Positions 54,250-64,000 of a stretch of DNA of 64,000 nt are shown in pieces. Source of the DNA: Neurospora crassa OR74A (taxonomy: Eukaryota > Ascomycota > Sordariomycetes > Sordariales > Sordariaceae). The DNA is taken from contig NC_026506.1 of assembly GCF_000182925.2 (NCBI RefSeq), positions 1,674,001-1,738,000 on the forward strand, in the 5' to 3' direction. The notes under the pieces were generated by a model, which did no database searches, was not told the origin of the DNA, and saw only the letters and a program-made list of their open reading frames with translations. Numbering within the stretch: the first letter of the stretch is position 1; the number at the start of each line of letters is the position of its first letter. Both the position numbers and the translations under genes were made by a program.

Positions 54250-55944
54250 AATGGGGCACGAGACTGAGCGGTGGATGGCTTTGACGAGTCGAAGTGTGGT
54301 GACTGGTGAGGCGACCAACACAGGAGGCGCTGGAATCTCGCTCTTTATGTGAGCGGGATGGTCAGGCTTTTATCTTTGAAGAAGAAGAGAGACTGGACTT
54401 GACGGGAGGCATTGGTATTGGTCAATGCCGTGCTCACGATGGTGGACGGTGTATGGGCAATCGGGAACAGGGCAAAAATTGACACGCTGGCAAAAATCTC
54501 CGATAATGATTTGCGGTGTAAGCCTCCGAGTGAAGTGCAAGGTTTCCACCCAGCTACGGCTTACTCGGTGGCGTTCTTGAATATCAGAGACAAACGTGGA
54601 TTGACATGGTGGAAAACCCAATAAAGCACGCCAAGAATGTTGACGGGCAAGCTGACGGGAGATTAACACCAGTATGTGGAAATAGTATCTTCACACATAT
54701 CGATTTCAATATTTCGATTAATAAGAAATAGGTACCTTGAACTCGGCATGGAACATCGAAACTTCTCGCACTAAAGAAATGTATCGTGTTTCACATCCGA
54801 CTTAGTTCTTACTAGTGATCTCCTCAAGTCCGGTCAAGACTTGAGTCCAACACCCCTGTGCCAATTCCACAACACCGATAAAGCCCATAACCCGACCAAG
54901 GACAGTTACTAGTGCACACTCGTAAGCACGCATTCTTCCGGTCCTGTCGATCGCCGTTGTGTAAACCGCAAGTCCCGTCTTGGCATGGCGCCTGTTGACC
55001 TTTGCCACGTGCTTTGAGGGAGTCTTTCAAGATCTTTGTCCCGGGATCCCTTGATCTTCGAGTCGAAGCACGATTTATAATGTTCGTGAAAATACCCTGG
55101 CCATGAAGGGAGTTGCAAATGCGTAAGGTATGAGAAGTTCAGAGTTGTGGACGGGCTTGACGGGGTATGTTATCGGTCGATATTTAGTTGAAGCCGTGAA
55201 GCTGAAAATGAAGATGGCGATGAATTGAGGATGTGGTCAGTAACAGAAACTGGTCCACCTCCGATATCTAGTTACCAGGTGAGTAAGGCGGAAGTGTTTG
55301 GCACGAAATGACCAAGGCAAAGATCCACGTGCTGGCAGGCAGTCAACGATAAATGTATGGCATCGTTTGGCATAATCTGTATTGTATCGAGAAACACCAA
55401 ATGGGCCTTTTCTTTGCACACCGGCTGAGGAGCTGTAGAGTTGGACCATCGAGTTGAGAATATCTACAGGTCATAAGTAAAAGCAAGCAAACTTGCAAAG
55501 ACGAAAGGAAGAAAAAGATAACTGTCGAGGGGCACGTTGAATATCAAATAACAAACTCACCTCGACCTCACTTCATTAAGTAAATGTAGAGGTAATGCTG
55601 CACTTTGCTCATACCAAAATACCGTAATTTTGTCCTCCTCTTCTTCAACCCCTCCACCGTTTTAGGCTCGGACTCTGTTCTGTAAAGCAACCCCTCCCAC
55701 TTCAAATACAACCAACTGAACTCAACTCCCAGCCAAAACCCCACGACTCTTCGACTAGCTCATATCTGGTAGAAGTACGCCTCCCACTCGCCTTCAAACA
55801 TATACTCCCTCTCTCCCTAGCTCTCAAGGATTTTCACTAACGTATTCCGTCTCTGACGAAAAGCATTCCAGCACCGCGCAACGCAATATCAAAGCATCAG
55901 TCAAGACCTCGAGAAAAAACAAAAAACTCGTCAAAGCCATCAAC
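53252..55944. other. 2.7 kb without a supported gene
   Basis: A G/T-rich stretch (53250-53520), a GAAA microsatellite and the CT-rich likely leader of the 55945 candidate (55600-55940). Only short frames otherwise. Confidence 0.45.
54216..54251. repeat. GAAA microsatellite, about nine units
   Basis: Perfect (GAAA)n tetranucleotide repeat in non-coding DNA. Confidence 0.95.
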
Positions 55945-56317
55945 ATGATTGCGTGCCTGGAAACGTTGTACGAGCTCGTGTACGCCGTGTTGTTTATCGG
56001 CATAGTCATCTTTGACGCGCTTCATAACCCAGAGAGACTGCCAGGTGAGAGCGAGGTGAGCGCGGTTGAAAGAGGTAGAGGTGGTGTCTATCGCGGAGGA
56101 GGAGAACATGAAGGTGATGTGGAGGTGAGGAAGAGGGGAGGAGCTGGACCTCGCTGAGAAGCCTGCGGAGGATGTGGTCGCTGGGAATTTTGGGGAGCAT
56201 GGGGAGATGGAGAGATGGGGAGGATGGTTTGCGAGAAGTGAAGACCTGGAGAGCATGGGCATCGTCCAGAAGAGGGATCCGACTGGAAGGCGAAGGGGGG
56301 CAATGCGGTGTCTCTTT
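55945..56317 (+). CDS. small membrane-protein candidate with unresolved 3' part
   Basis: An ATG in context ATCAACATGA begins MIACLETLYELVYAVLFIG, one hydrophobic segment (about 10-26), then FDALHNPERLPG at a GTGAGA donor-like site. Read without an intron the frame ends at 56157 (70 residues, Gly/Arg-rich). Another frame further on reads much more like protein: VVSIAEEENMKVMW, then EELDLAEKPAEDVVAGNFG and ARSEDLESMGIVQKRD, ending at about 56317. The two cannot be joined by a normal intron because no branch point or pyrimidine-type acceptor is present. Either a small indel or decay in the GAGG-rich stretch, or an unusual intron. The pyrimidine-rich leader upstream supports a promoter. Confidence 0.35.
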
Positions 56318-58680
56318 GCGTGCTGAGAAGTTCATCGCAATGGTTTCGTTCAATCAGTGATCCATTGGTCCTGGGAAGCAAGCGTATGATTTGGAACGAA
56401 GCAGGCTATCAGAGGGGGAACCGTTCACCTGGCATAGCTGATGGTCAAGATCGGTAAGCGAGATCCTGAGTGATTCCTCAAGCCAGGGTCAGCATAAGTT
56501 TTCGATGACACGAAGGCGTAGGGAGGGGATCCAGATTCCCATCTCTACTTTACCTCAGCTCGAACGCCGAAGTTGCTGACTATTTTATGCAGCTGCAGAA
56601 CCTTTTCCCAAACGACACAATCTCGCAATCTTCAGACCGGACTTTAGGCATCCTTGGAGATCAATGGGCGGCGCTGTACGGGAGGACGACGTGCGGGCTT
56701 CCACTGGTGTTGATGATCTCGTCAATGCAAGATCGCTTGAGATGGAGCCCTTACTCGTGTGGCTGTCTCTAGCTAGGTATTGGGAGTCAACGTCGGTGCT
56801 GGTAGGTATCTGCCATGCATTTGAAGGCCTTCCGAGTAATTCACGATACCCAGGACTGAGTTCCTTATCCATCCGGCCAAAACTTTTCGAAGGCGGATCT
56901 GCAGTGGTTTCGTCCGAGTCCCTCGTAAATTTCTCATCCATGATCATTCCATGGATGACTTGTAGTTTGTTCAATGTCATGGTCATCTGATGAACTTTCA
57001 GGATCTTGATTCCAACATGCTTCGTGAGTTGCCTTCAGAACGCAATGGGCTGAGAAGTGACTCTGATCTGGTCTGCTCTCTTGGATCTTCTCCATACGAT
57101 GGGTTGGCTTGTTATCTTGGCCAGCAGGTACCTATATATGTTTTTCCATGAAAAAGCGCCATATCAACAGCTGAAACCAATACTTGCCTTCCACATGTAT
57201 ACAAGTGATTACTCTCACTTGAGATCCCAACCGACCGACTTGTTTCGACATACACGGCGTTTCAAGTCCTCATCAAACCACTGCCCGTATTTGTAGAGTA
57301 GACGCAATGCGAGGAATCGTCAGGTTATTCGACGCCAAAGAGGGGGAGGAGGAGGAGGAGGGAGAGTGCTAGGTCAGGTTTTTCGATGGAAGAGTCCAGA
57401 GTCCACGTAACCGATGACATGGAGTGATATGGAGGAGGTAACCAATCGGTCTCTGAACTTGCATGATGTCCGAGTACGAACCAATCTCTGTATGGGTACT
57501 GAACGTCTTTGGGTTCTGTGCCATCCATAGAAGCATAACTCGCTTCCAGAGAGGATTGTGGTCATTTATGATACAAGACACGCAGTGAAGGAGTTGAGAC
57601 ATTTCGGCATGATGCGACGCCAAAGCGGGGACTCGTTTGCGTCGACACTCTTGGGCGGATGTGGAGCCATTCATTTACGCCCTAGTACATAGTGGCCGAG
57701 CCAATGCCAAGCTGCCAAGCAACGGTGGATGCCGTAATCATGCCAAGTACTGCAACAGCGAGGGTTCAACGTCAACGACTCCACGGGGAAACCTCAGCTG
57801 AGGACGGTGATATGCGGACGACTCGTCAATGCCTCCCCTGCGGACCCCCCTGCGGACCCCCATGCCGTGCCTTCTGTTGTGGTTCCTTCTTTCTTGGCGG
57901 GCAGTGGTCAACAACTGAAGTCGATGCGTAGGGAGGCGGTGCTACGAAGATGGAAACAACAAAGCCACGCAGCTGCCTCCATCTTTCCATGATTCCATCT
58001 TGCTATGTACTCCACGGGGCACTGGCGAGCTGGGTCCGGCGGCGGCCTCCTCCCCACTTCTTCCACTTCTTCCACTTCTTCCACTTCATTCTTTCACCCC
58101 TCAATTACCATCACCAGTGTTTCGCAGGCCGCTTCTAGAGGTTTGTAATCTGGAACGGGAGTAACGAGATGGAGGCCAGAGATGACGCCAAGTAGTGTAG
58201 GCATCTCCTGGTTTGCCAACACACGATGCCGAATGCTTGACAGGGTATCGCGTAAAGGACTTGTAAAGCTCACACACACCCGCTCACCATTGGCCCGTAG
58301 TCTTCACCAAGATCCGCCAGACCAAGTACCTCGAATTCCAACAGTCCAGATCTATCTCCGTCCAAAGGGGGGCTGTTTGCTCCGTTTTGCTTCGTATCGG
58401 CTTGTGGAGAACAGAATGCGAGGGTTTGAAGTATCAAATCTGACCTTTGCCAAACCTTGTCACCAGGAAAGTGGTGTTGTACATAGTGTAAAGTGGGATG
58501 GAACCAAACAGGGCGAGTGTGGAGACAGGTCGTGGACCGCATCATGGCGTCTTCTTCTGTCATACCCCACGAGGAGAGAACCCTGATGGGTGATACCTTC
58601 CCTTGCTGCGTCCAAGCGGTTGTTGAGGCGGTCAATTGGCCGAGCCACGTTGATGGGAGGCCGCTCCCCGTCTTTCTCGT
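56318..58680. other. 2.4 kb without a supported gene
   Basis: Short overlapping frames only. GGA and CTTCTTCCA repeats occur (the latter listed separately). The last part is the promoter of the CVNH gene. Confidence 0.45.
58056..58087. repeat. CTTCTTCCA minisatellite, about 3.5 units
   Basis: Period-9 tandem repeat CTTCTTCCA in non-coding DNA. Confidence 0.85.
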
Positions 58681-58681
58681 G

Positions 58682-58689
58682 TATAAGAA
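58682..58689 (+). promoter_or_regulatory. TATA-like element of the CVNH gene
   Basis: TATAAGAA lies 115 bp upstream of the CVNH start codon, with an inverted CCAAT (ATTGG) about 45 bp further upstream at 58635. A CT-rich then CAA/CCA-rich leader follows, as in highly expressed Neurospora genes. Position fits a start of transcription near 58715-58730; not proven. Confidence 0.5.
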
Positions 58690-58796
58690 GGCGGTTTCCC
58701 CTTCTCCCAACTTGCACTTGGTTGTCCTTCTAAACCTCATCCACAAACTTTATACCACCACATACCCAACACCACCCCCAAACCAACACTATCAAC

Positions 58797-59276
58797 ATGT
58801 CTTTCCACGTTACCGCTGAGGATGCCCGCATCGAGGTGCGCGACAACCGCACCATCCTCTTCGCTCGCCTCCGCCGCGAGGACGGCGAGTGGAACGACGC
58901 TAGCTACGAGCTTGACCAGATCATCGGAAACAACGATGGTAAGCAGTCCAAGCTATCCTTTATCCTCAGCATCTTTCAGACAGTATCTAACATGGTTCCT
59001 CTTCTTCAGGTCACTTCCAGTGGGGTGGTCAGAACTTCACCGAGACCGCCGAGGATATCCGCTTCCACCCCAAGGAGGGTGCCGCCGAGCAGCCCATTCT
59101 CCGTGCCAGGCTCCGTGACTGCAACGGCGAGTTCCACGACCGCGATGTTAACCTCACCGAGATCGTTGAGAACGTCAACGGCGAGTTCCAGGCCAGTAAG
59201 TCTACTTGCCGTCCAGCCAGCACTGATGTCCAAACGCTCAAGTAACTGACAAATTGCTCCCCCACCAGAGTTTTAA
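58797..59276 (+). CDS. CVNH (cyanovirin-N homology) lectin, 111 residues
   Basis: Exons are 58797-58938, 59010-59195 and 59269-59276. Introns of 71 and 73 bp have GTAAGC/GTAAGT donors and TTCAG/ACCAG acceptors, and the last exon encodes only the final Lys-Phe and stop. It starts MSFHVTAEDARIEVRDN in context ATCAACATGT. Two pseudo-symmetric repeats of the CVNH fold are visible: DNRTILFARLRREDGEWNDA with ELDQIIGNNDGHFQWGG, and QPILRARLRDCNGEFHDRDV with LTEIVENVNGEFQ. The family binds mannose- or glucose-type glycans; in fungi it is a small cytosolic lectin of unknown biological role. Length matches the usual 101-111 residues. There is no signal peptide and a single cysteine, so the disulfides of cyanobacterial cyanovirin are absent, as in other fungal members. 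The sequence agrees with my memory of the structurally studied N. crassa CVNH. Confidence 0.95.
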
Positions 59277-61830
59277 ATGACCCGGACGCACACGCGAAGA
59301 AATCCGTTGCCGGCGGCGCATAGGGACCGTCGGGATGTCATGGGGAATGAATAGTGGTAAAGCATAATCTTTAAATGGTACTGAGGGTACAAGGTAGACA
59401 TTGGACATGATAGCAATGAAAGCCTTGTACAAAAAGCAAACAAACATCCGCCGCCTCGCACATGCGTAGACGTGAATCTTGCACTGGCTGGACTCGGTAA
59501 CCAGTTTGGTAACCAACGTAACCCGTAGCTTGCACTTGACACCGCGAGTCTGGAGCAGCTCAGCGCGTCAGGCCTCAGGGTGCTCGACGAGGGGAAGTGG
59601 ATCGTAAATGGAGACCGACATTGTAAGGAGTGGACATGTGGAAGGGGTCGTGGTGGAGAGATATCGAGCTTGTGTCCCTGTCAGCTTCGTCCGACGTCTC
59701 GAGATTCGAGACGACGTTCATCTCATAGCATGTCGATGGAGATCCCCGACTATCCCCTTTTCTGTTGTGCGGCCATGATAGCTCGTGCTGACCAAGTTCT
59801 CCTACTGACAGTTTCCTGGACTGTGGAGGCTCGTGGCCTGTGAACCTGGCTTGATGTTTACGGCGTGCTTGTTAAAACCGAAGCATGTCTGATTATCAGA
59901 CAGGGGCGAACAAGAGGGGAGCTCTGCTCGAGAGCTTCTGGGTGTTCTACCATGTTCGTCTCATGTCGTTGGCAGCTCATGGAAGCTCAACAGCTTGTTG
60001 GCCAGTCACAAGGCGCCATGGAAAAGGGGGTGAAGATTGACGAGGGGCTTAAAAGAGGGGCTGAAGAGGGGTGCAGTCTTTACCCCTGCAGTTGCAACAC
60101 CCCCCGTTATGCTGTAATCCTACCCACTTATTGCACAGCCAGTCGAAGGCCAGATTTACAGGCCCATATGTACTGGGACTGAGAACTGCTAGTTGCAACA
60201 ATACCTCTAATGGCCGAAGTTTTGTAATATTAATAGCAACATACGGAAGAGTCGAGTTTTGGTGGAAGTGAACACTTGTACCCCTATATCGGTGTTCATC
60301 GATCTATTATTCCGATCCGTCAACGGCCCTCCATTGGCCCGAACGCCTAGGTACATACTTCGGGTTCGTAGGTTGGATCCCACTTGTGCATAACACCCTA
60401 CTATTGCAAGATAAATCACTGCCGGCATCGAGTTGCATCAACAGGGGAAAAGACTATACATACACAGAAGGGGTTGTGATGGACAGGAGCGAGGGGTCGC
60501 TGGTCGAGGGGTTGATCGTCCACTGGACCCTGGAAATCCACGGTGACGGTGTGATCACCACCATGCTCGACGGTGTGTCGGTGATTACACTACACGTGTC
60601 TCTACCGGCGCTGTGACGTTGGCGGGCTGGCGAAACCTGACCCTTGCCTACTGCGCTAGCACTGCCGCTGCCGACCGTCTCACGTCCGTCACGTGGACGG
60701 TGCTTTGAACAATCGATAAGGGGCGCGATAAGCGACAAGATACGTTCAACTTGCCCGACCGACCTGACGGCAACAATGTCGCAGGTCGTTTAATCCGCTG
60801 CTGAAAATATAAGGCAACAAGCAGAGGAGACATTCAAAGATGTGTGAGAAGCTCTTGTTCGTCAAGTATGAAGAAATGACTCGCTGCTCCAGAAGCCCGG
60901 AAGCCCTGGGTCTATGGAATGCACATCTCGTCGTCCCCAACCGGGGCCCCAGTCACCTCAGCTATCGGCTTGACCTCTTTCCATAGGTAGCAATGCCCTC
61001 CTTCCCCAGCAGTATTCGGCTCCTCCTGTTGCAGCCATCTTTGTACATACAGGGTGTGCCTTCTTCGTTTCGTGTGGGGAAGAACCAGGTCTGAGGTACA
61101 AATCAGGCATGCTTGATGCAGCTTGCTCCAGGTCGTTCACTCCATTCAATTTCACTCGCACGTCGTACTAACAATACGCTCGTCATGGAAACAATGGACA
61201 TTGGAAAGGCATAGTATATTCCCTCCTTTCGATTGCTGATCCTTCAAATCCAAGTTCATATACCAGGTGCGCTCGCAATCAGTCGGTGTGATTTTCTTCA
61301 CCCAATCGTGGGCCCAATGGGATGTGTCGTTCGAGTGACCCTCGTGGGTGCAGCAATGCGCTCATTATCTTGTAGGATGCCGGCAGTCATGGTCCCCTCC
61401 GATCATCATCGAGTCCATGTCACCACTTCGCGTCTCACCGAACAGCTTCACCGACTAACGAGTTAGACTAGAACCGCAATCTGGATGGCTGGATGATTTG
61501 CTGATAAGAAATTTGCCAGTCTCGCTGTCTTGGCTTTCGCACTCAGGCAAGTTCTCCTTTGCAAACCTTTGCTTGCTGTAAATTTCGACATGTTGGATGA
61601 TGGAGTGCTTAGAAGGAAAACCGTGGGAAGATATTATACAGAACTAATTACTCTGGAAAAGAAACTAAACAAAAAGAACAGAAAAGGAAACACAAGTTAC
61701 CAAGCCCATCGGGGGGTATATTCAACCTTAAACTCCCACTCCTCTCCAATCCAATATATTCACCAACAACATGATCCTTCCTTTTTCATACCTCACATAG
61801 TCTTCCTCGAATCGATTGAGTTCTTTCACT
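59277..61830. other. 2.5 kb without a supported gene
   Basis: Convergent intergenic region after the CVNH gene. Short frames on both strands, TACCTCTA at 60202, and no repeats or RNA genes recognised. Confidence 0.45.
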
Positions 61831-62881
61831 CTACTTTCTCTCCCTGACAACCATCTGCCACTTGGGCTTCACTTCATCTTCCTCCTCCGCTTTCCGCGGC
61901 CCAATCAACTGTTCCCTCTTATCCATCAAGTTCTCTTGCATCGTCTTCTCACCCCTTCCCGTATGCTCAATAGTAACATAAAGGTAGCCATTTCCCCACG
62001 CATACTCTCCTCCACCACTTCTGCCTTTCCACGTGCTATTCACCATTCGCCAGCGTCAGTAAAATGTATCTGATCCCGACATCTCTCCTTTATTTTCGTA
62101 ATCCTCTTTCAACAGGGGAAAACAACGAGGGGGAAACCAAGGACTACTAGAGGCGAAGGAGAAAAAAAACCAAAAAAATAAAAAGAAAGAAAAAGAAAAG
62201 AACTCACCAATAATCCATAATTAACCCTCCCGCCCGCGCAATATCCGTTCCCAACACCGCATACCTAAGTCCAGTGACACTCCTCACATTAATACTCGCC
62301 GTATTGATGGGTCGCCCGACATCCCTCCCCTCATCCTTGTGAATACTAATCAGTTCCGGACGGTGCGCCATCATGGTGACGACGAAAAACGCATCCTCGA
62401 CTTTGGGTCGCTGGTTTTTGTGCCAATAGCAAGTTGGTCCGGTTGGTTCCGAGGCTCGTTTTCCTACAATTGTGGTTCTGTTATCTCCACCGCCGCCGCC
62501 GCCGCCGGGGCCATATGTGAAATACCAAGGGGGAAGTTCATCGTCATCGTCGTTGTCGTTTCCAGCCACCAGTCTACGGGCTTCGCGTTTCGCGTGTTCA
62601 CTAGCTTTGTAAGAAGCCAGCGCTTGTTCAGGCGACATGCCTTTGCCTTGTTGGACATCATCCACCCATTTGGCAAAGGAGAAGCCAGTGATTTGGTTTC
62701 CGTTGTTGTTTCCATGTCCCCCTTTGGAGCCATCACTGGGAGGGGGGTTGCTCCAGGTATAAGTTGGGCCACCACCGTAGCCACCTGGACTGGGGAGGGC
62801 GGTTGCTGAGAGAACAAGGAGGCTTAGGCAGAGGAGGACATGGAGGAGGAGGAGGAGGAGGGTGGGAGTATTGGAAATCAT
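61831..62881 (-). CDS. secreted protein of unknown function, 292 residues
   Basis: Exon 1 (62881-62208) and exon 2 (62035-61831) are joined by a 172-bp intron (TTG-GTGAGT donor, ACTGAC branch, GAATAG acceptor), in frame. The N-terminus MISNTPTLLLLLLHVLL is a strong signal peptide with likely cleavage after SATALP (about residue 30). Then comes a Gly/Pro/Asn-rich linker (GGYGGGPTYTWSNPPP), a helical part (FAKWVDDVQQGKGMSPEQAL), an acidic DNDDDDE cluster and a Gly run. A more compact region follows (TCYWHKNQRPKVEDAFFVV, INVRSVTGLRYAVLGTDIAR) and continues across the intron (GEYAWGNGYLYVTIEHTG). The C-terminus is charged (EEEDEVKPKW). The CYW and WGNGYLY blocks suggest a small beta-rich domain. 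It is probably extracellular; no catalytic motif identified. The signal peptide and the frame-perfect splice make it a sound gene. Confidence 0.8.
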
Positions 62882-64000
62882 CGTTCTCCAGATTGGGAAA
62901 GGCCTGGTGTGCTTGTTGTGGTTTTCTTGCGTGATCAGTTTATGATCTTGGTGATTGATGCTGATGATGACGACGATAATCGCGTTGCTAAAAGTTAAGA
63001 AATGAGAAGAAGAAACGTGAAAGAGCGTATATGCCGCAAGGTTACAGTCTGATTTCTTCCAACTGGAAAGTTGTTGCAGGTGTTACGAAGGAAAACGAGT
63101 GAATGTGGGAAGATCGATGAGTTTGAGTTCTTGGAGCTGTAGAGATTCAAGGCTGATAGAGTACCTAGGTATACTCGATATCCACGATTCTCGTTGCCAA
63201 ATATAGAGTGCATGTGTTCACCCCTATTCAGCGTCTATTCAGGCATTGTCAACAAAGGGTTTATTTGTGAAAGTTGTGCTTGGCGGGTAACACAATACTG
63301 CAACCTCGTTATAGATTTGAAATAATCATGTGCACGTACATTCTTCAAACAATGATTGCTTTTAGACTTGGGACGGCAGCACTCCTAACTAGTGACCGTT
63401 CGAGTCATAAGAACACTCGCCCCCTAGCGGGATGCCATAATCCAAGCAGGTGCAATGTATGAAAGGATTCCGAAAACCGTGTTTGTAGATGACCCTGGCG
63501 CCGTGAAGGACTGTCAATTGGTAGTATATGAGTAGAATAACTTGATCCGGTCCGTCAGTAAGGAAGCTCGAGGATGGAATGATTCTCTCCGCACTCAGAA
63601 AAGGCATATTTCACTGACACATTAACCCAGAGAATGTTTAGCAGAACAAGGATTATGATGAGTGCGCCTTTAGCAAGACAGAAATGAAACTACTTGTTTT
63701 TTCCCCAGTCGTCTCACATCCGTTCTCTCTCAAAACAGTTCATACTTACTATGGTATCCTCAATTATCATGACATTATATACTCAAAAGACCTTTTAGCG
63801 TCGGCCAGTGCTTTGCAATCATCCACCCCTTTATCATCCACATCGTAGCAACACCGTATCTCGTAGGCCCATCAACTCTTCAACTAACTACTAACCAAGA
63901 GCGTAATTTTCACCAAACCCAAGCCCCGTTCACCTTATGGGCCTAACATTCAGCTTTTGGCCATTGGCCCCCGCTGTCGCCTCCCTAACCTCGTATACAC
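62882..64000. other. terminal intergenic stretch
   Basis: Promoter region of the secreted-protein gene and further DNA with short frames only. One TACCTAGGTA palindrome at 63162. Confidence 0.45.

Overview
The window looks like nuclear DNA of a filamentous ascomycete, most probably Neurospora. Introns are short (about 50-180 bp) with GTAAGT/GTGAGT-type donors, CTRAC-like branch sites and YAG acceptors. Start contexts are of the CAMMATGGC type, GC is moderate, and coding parts prefer C or G in third codon positions. The predicted CVNH lectin at 58.8 kb matches, as far as I remember it, the Neurospora crassa CVNH protein whose structure was solved. That is recall, not a search.

Layout. From 1 to about 24.9 kb the window is gene-poor. 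It has one confident gene (5248-6510, minus, a conserved Sordariomycete protein), a long stretch without convincing genes, and a strongly unusual block at 14.9-18.0 kb. That block holds a purine-biased strand, an interspersed array of small hairpin-forming repeats (15.1-16.7 kb) and GA-rich minisatellites (17.5-17.8 kb). From 18.6 to 31.1 kb there is a proline/histidine/glutamine-rich gene at 24.9 kb and several weakly supported short intron-containing gene candidates. The octamer TAGAGGTA/TACCTCTA is strikingly enriched here (16 copies in about 11.4 kb). A tRNA-like Pol III gene at 28.2 kb is followed by 59 consecutive T.

From 31.7 to 62.9 kb there are clear housekeeping or accessory genes. 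These are a nine-exon CorA-like membrane protein of about 1319 residues (31.7-36.2, minus), an intron-bearing tRNA-type gene (38.1, plus), a LaeA-like methyltransferase (38.7-40.0, minus), an intronless FAD-dependent oxidoreductase (41.9-43.4, plus), homogentisate 1,2-dioxygenase (44.05-45.5, minus), and a 180-residue conserved fungal protein (47.0-47.8, minus). Further on come a 73-residue single-pass membrane protein (53.0, minus), a CVNH lectin (58.8-59.3, plus) and a secreted protein (61.8-62.9, minus). The homogentisate dioxygenase and FAD oxidoreductase converge tail to tail and could both serve amino-acid catabolism, but nothing in the sequence proves they work together. No mobile element with recognisable coding capacity, no rRNA and no CRISPR array were seen.

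Exon structures were worked out by hand. Each confident model keeps frame across every junction. Candidates with confidence below about 0.4 are open exons with plausible splice sites and no recognised homology.
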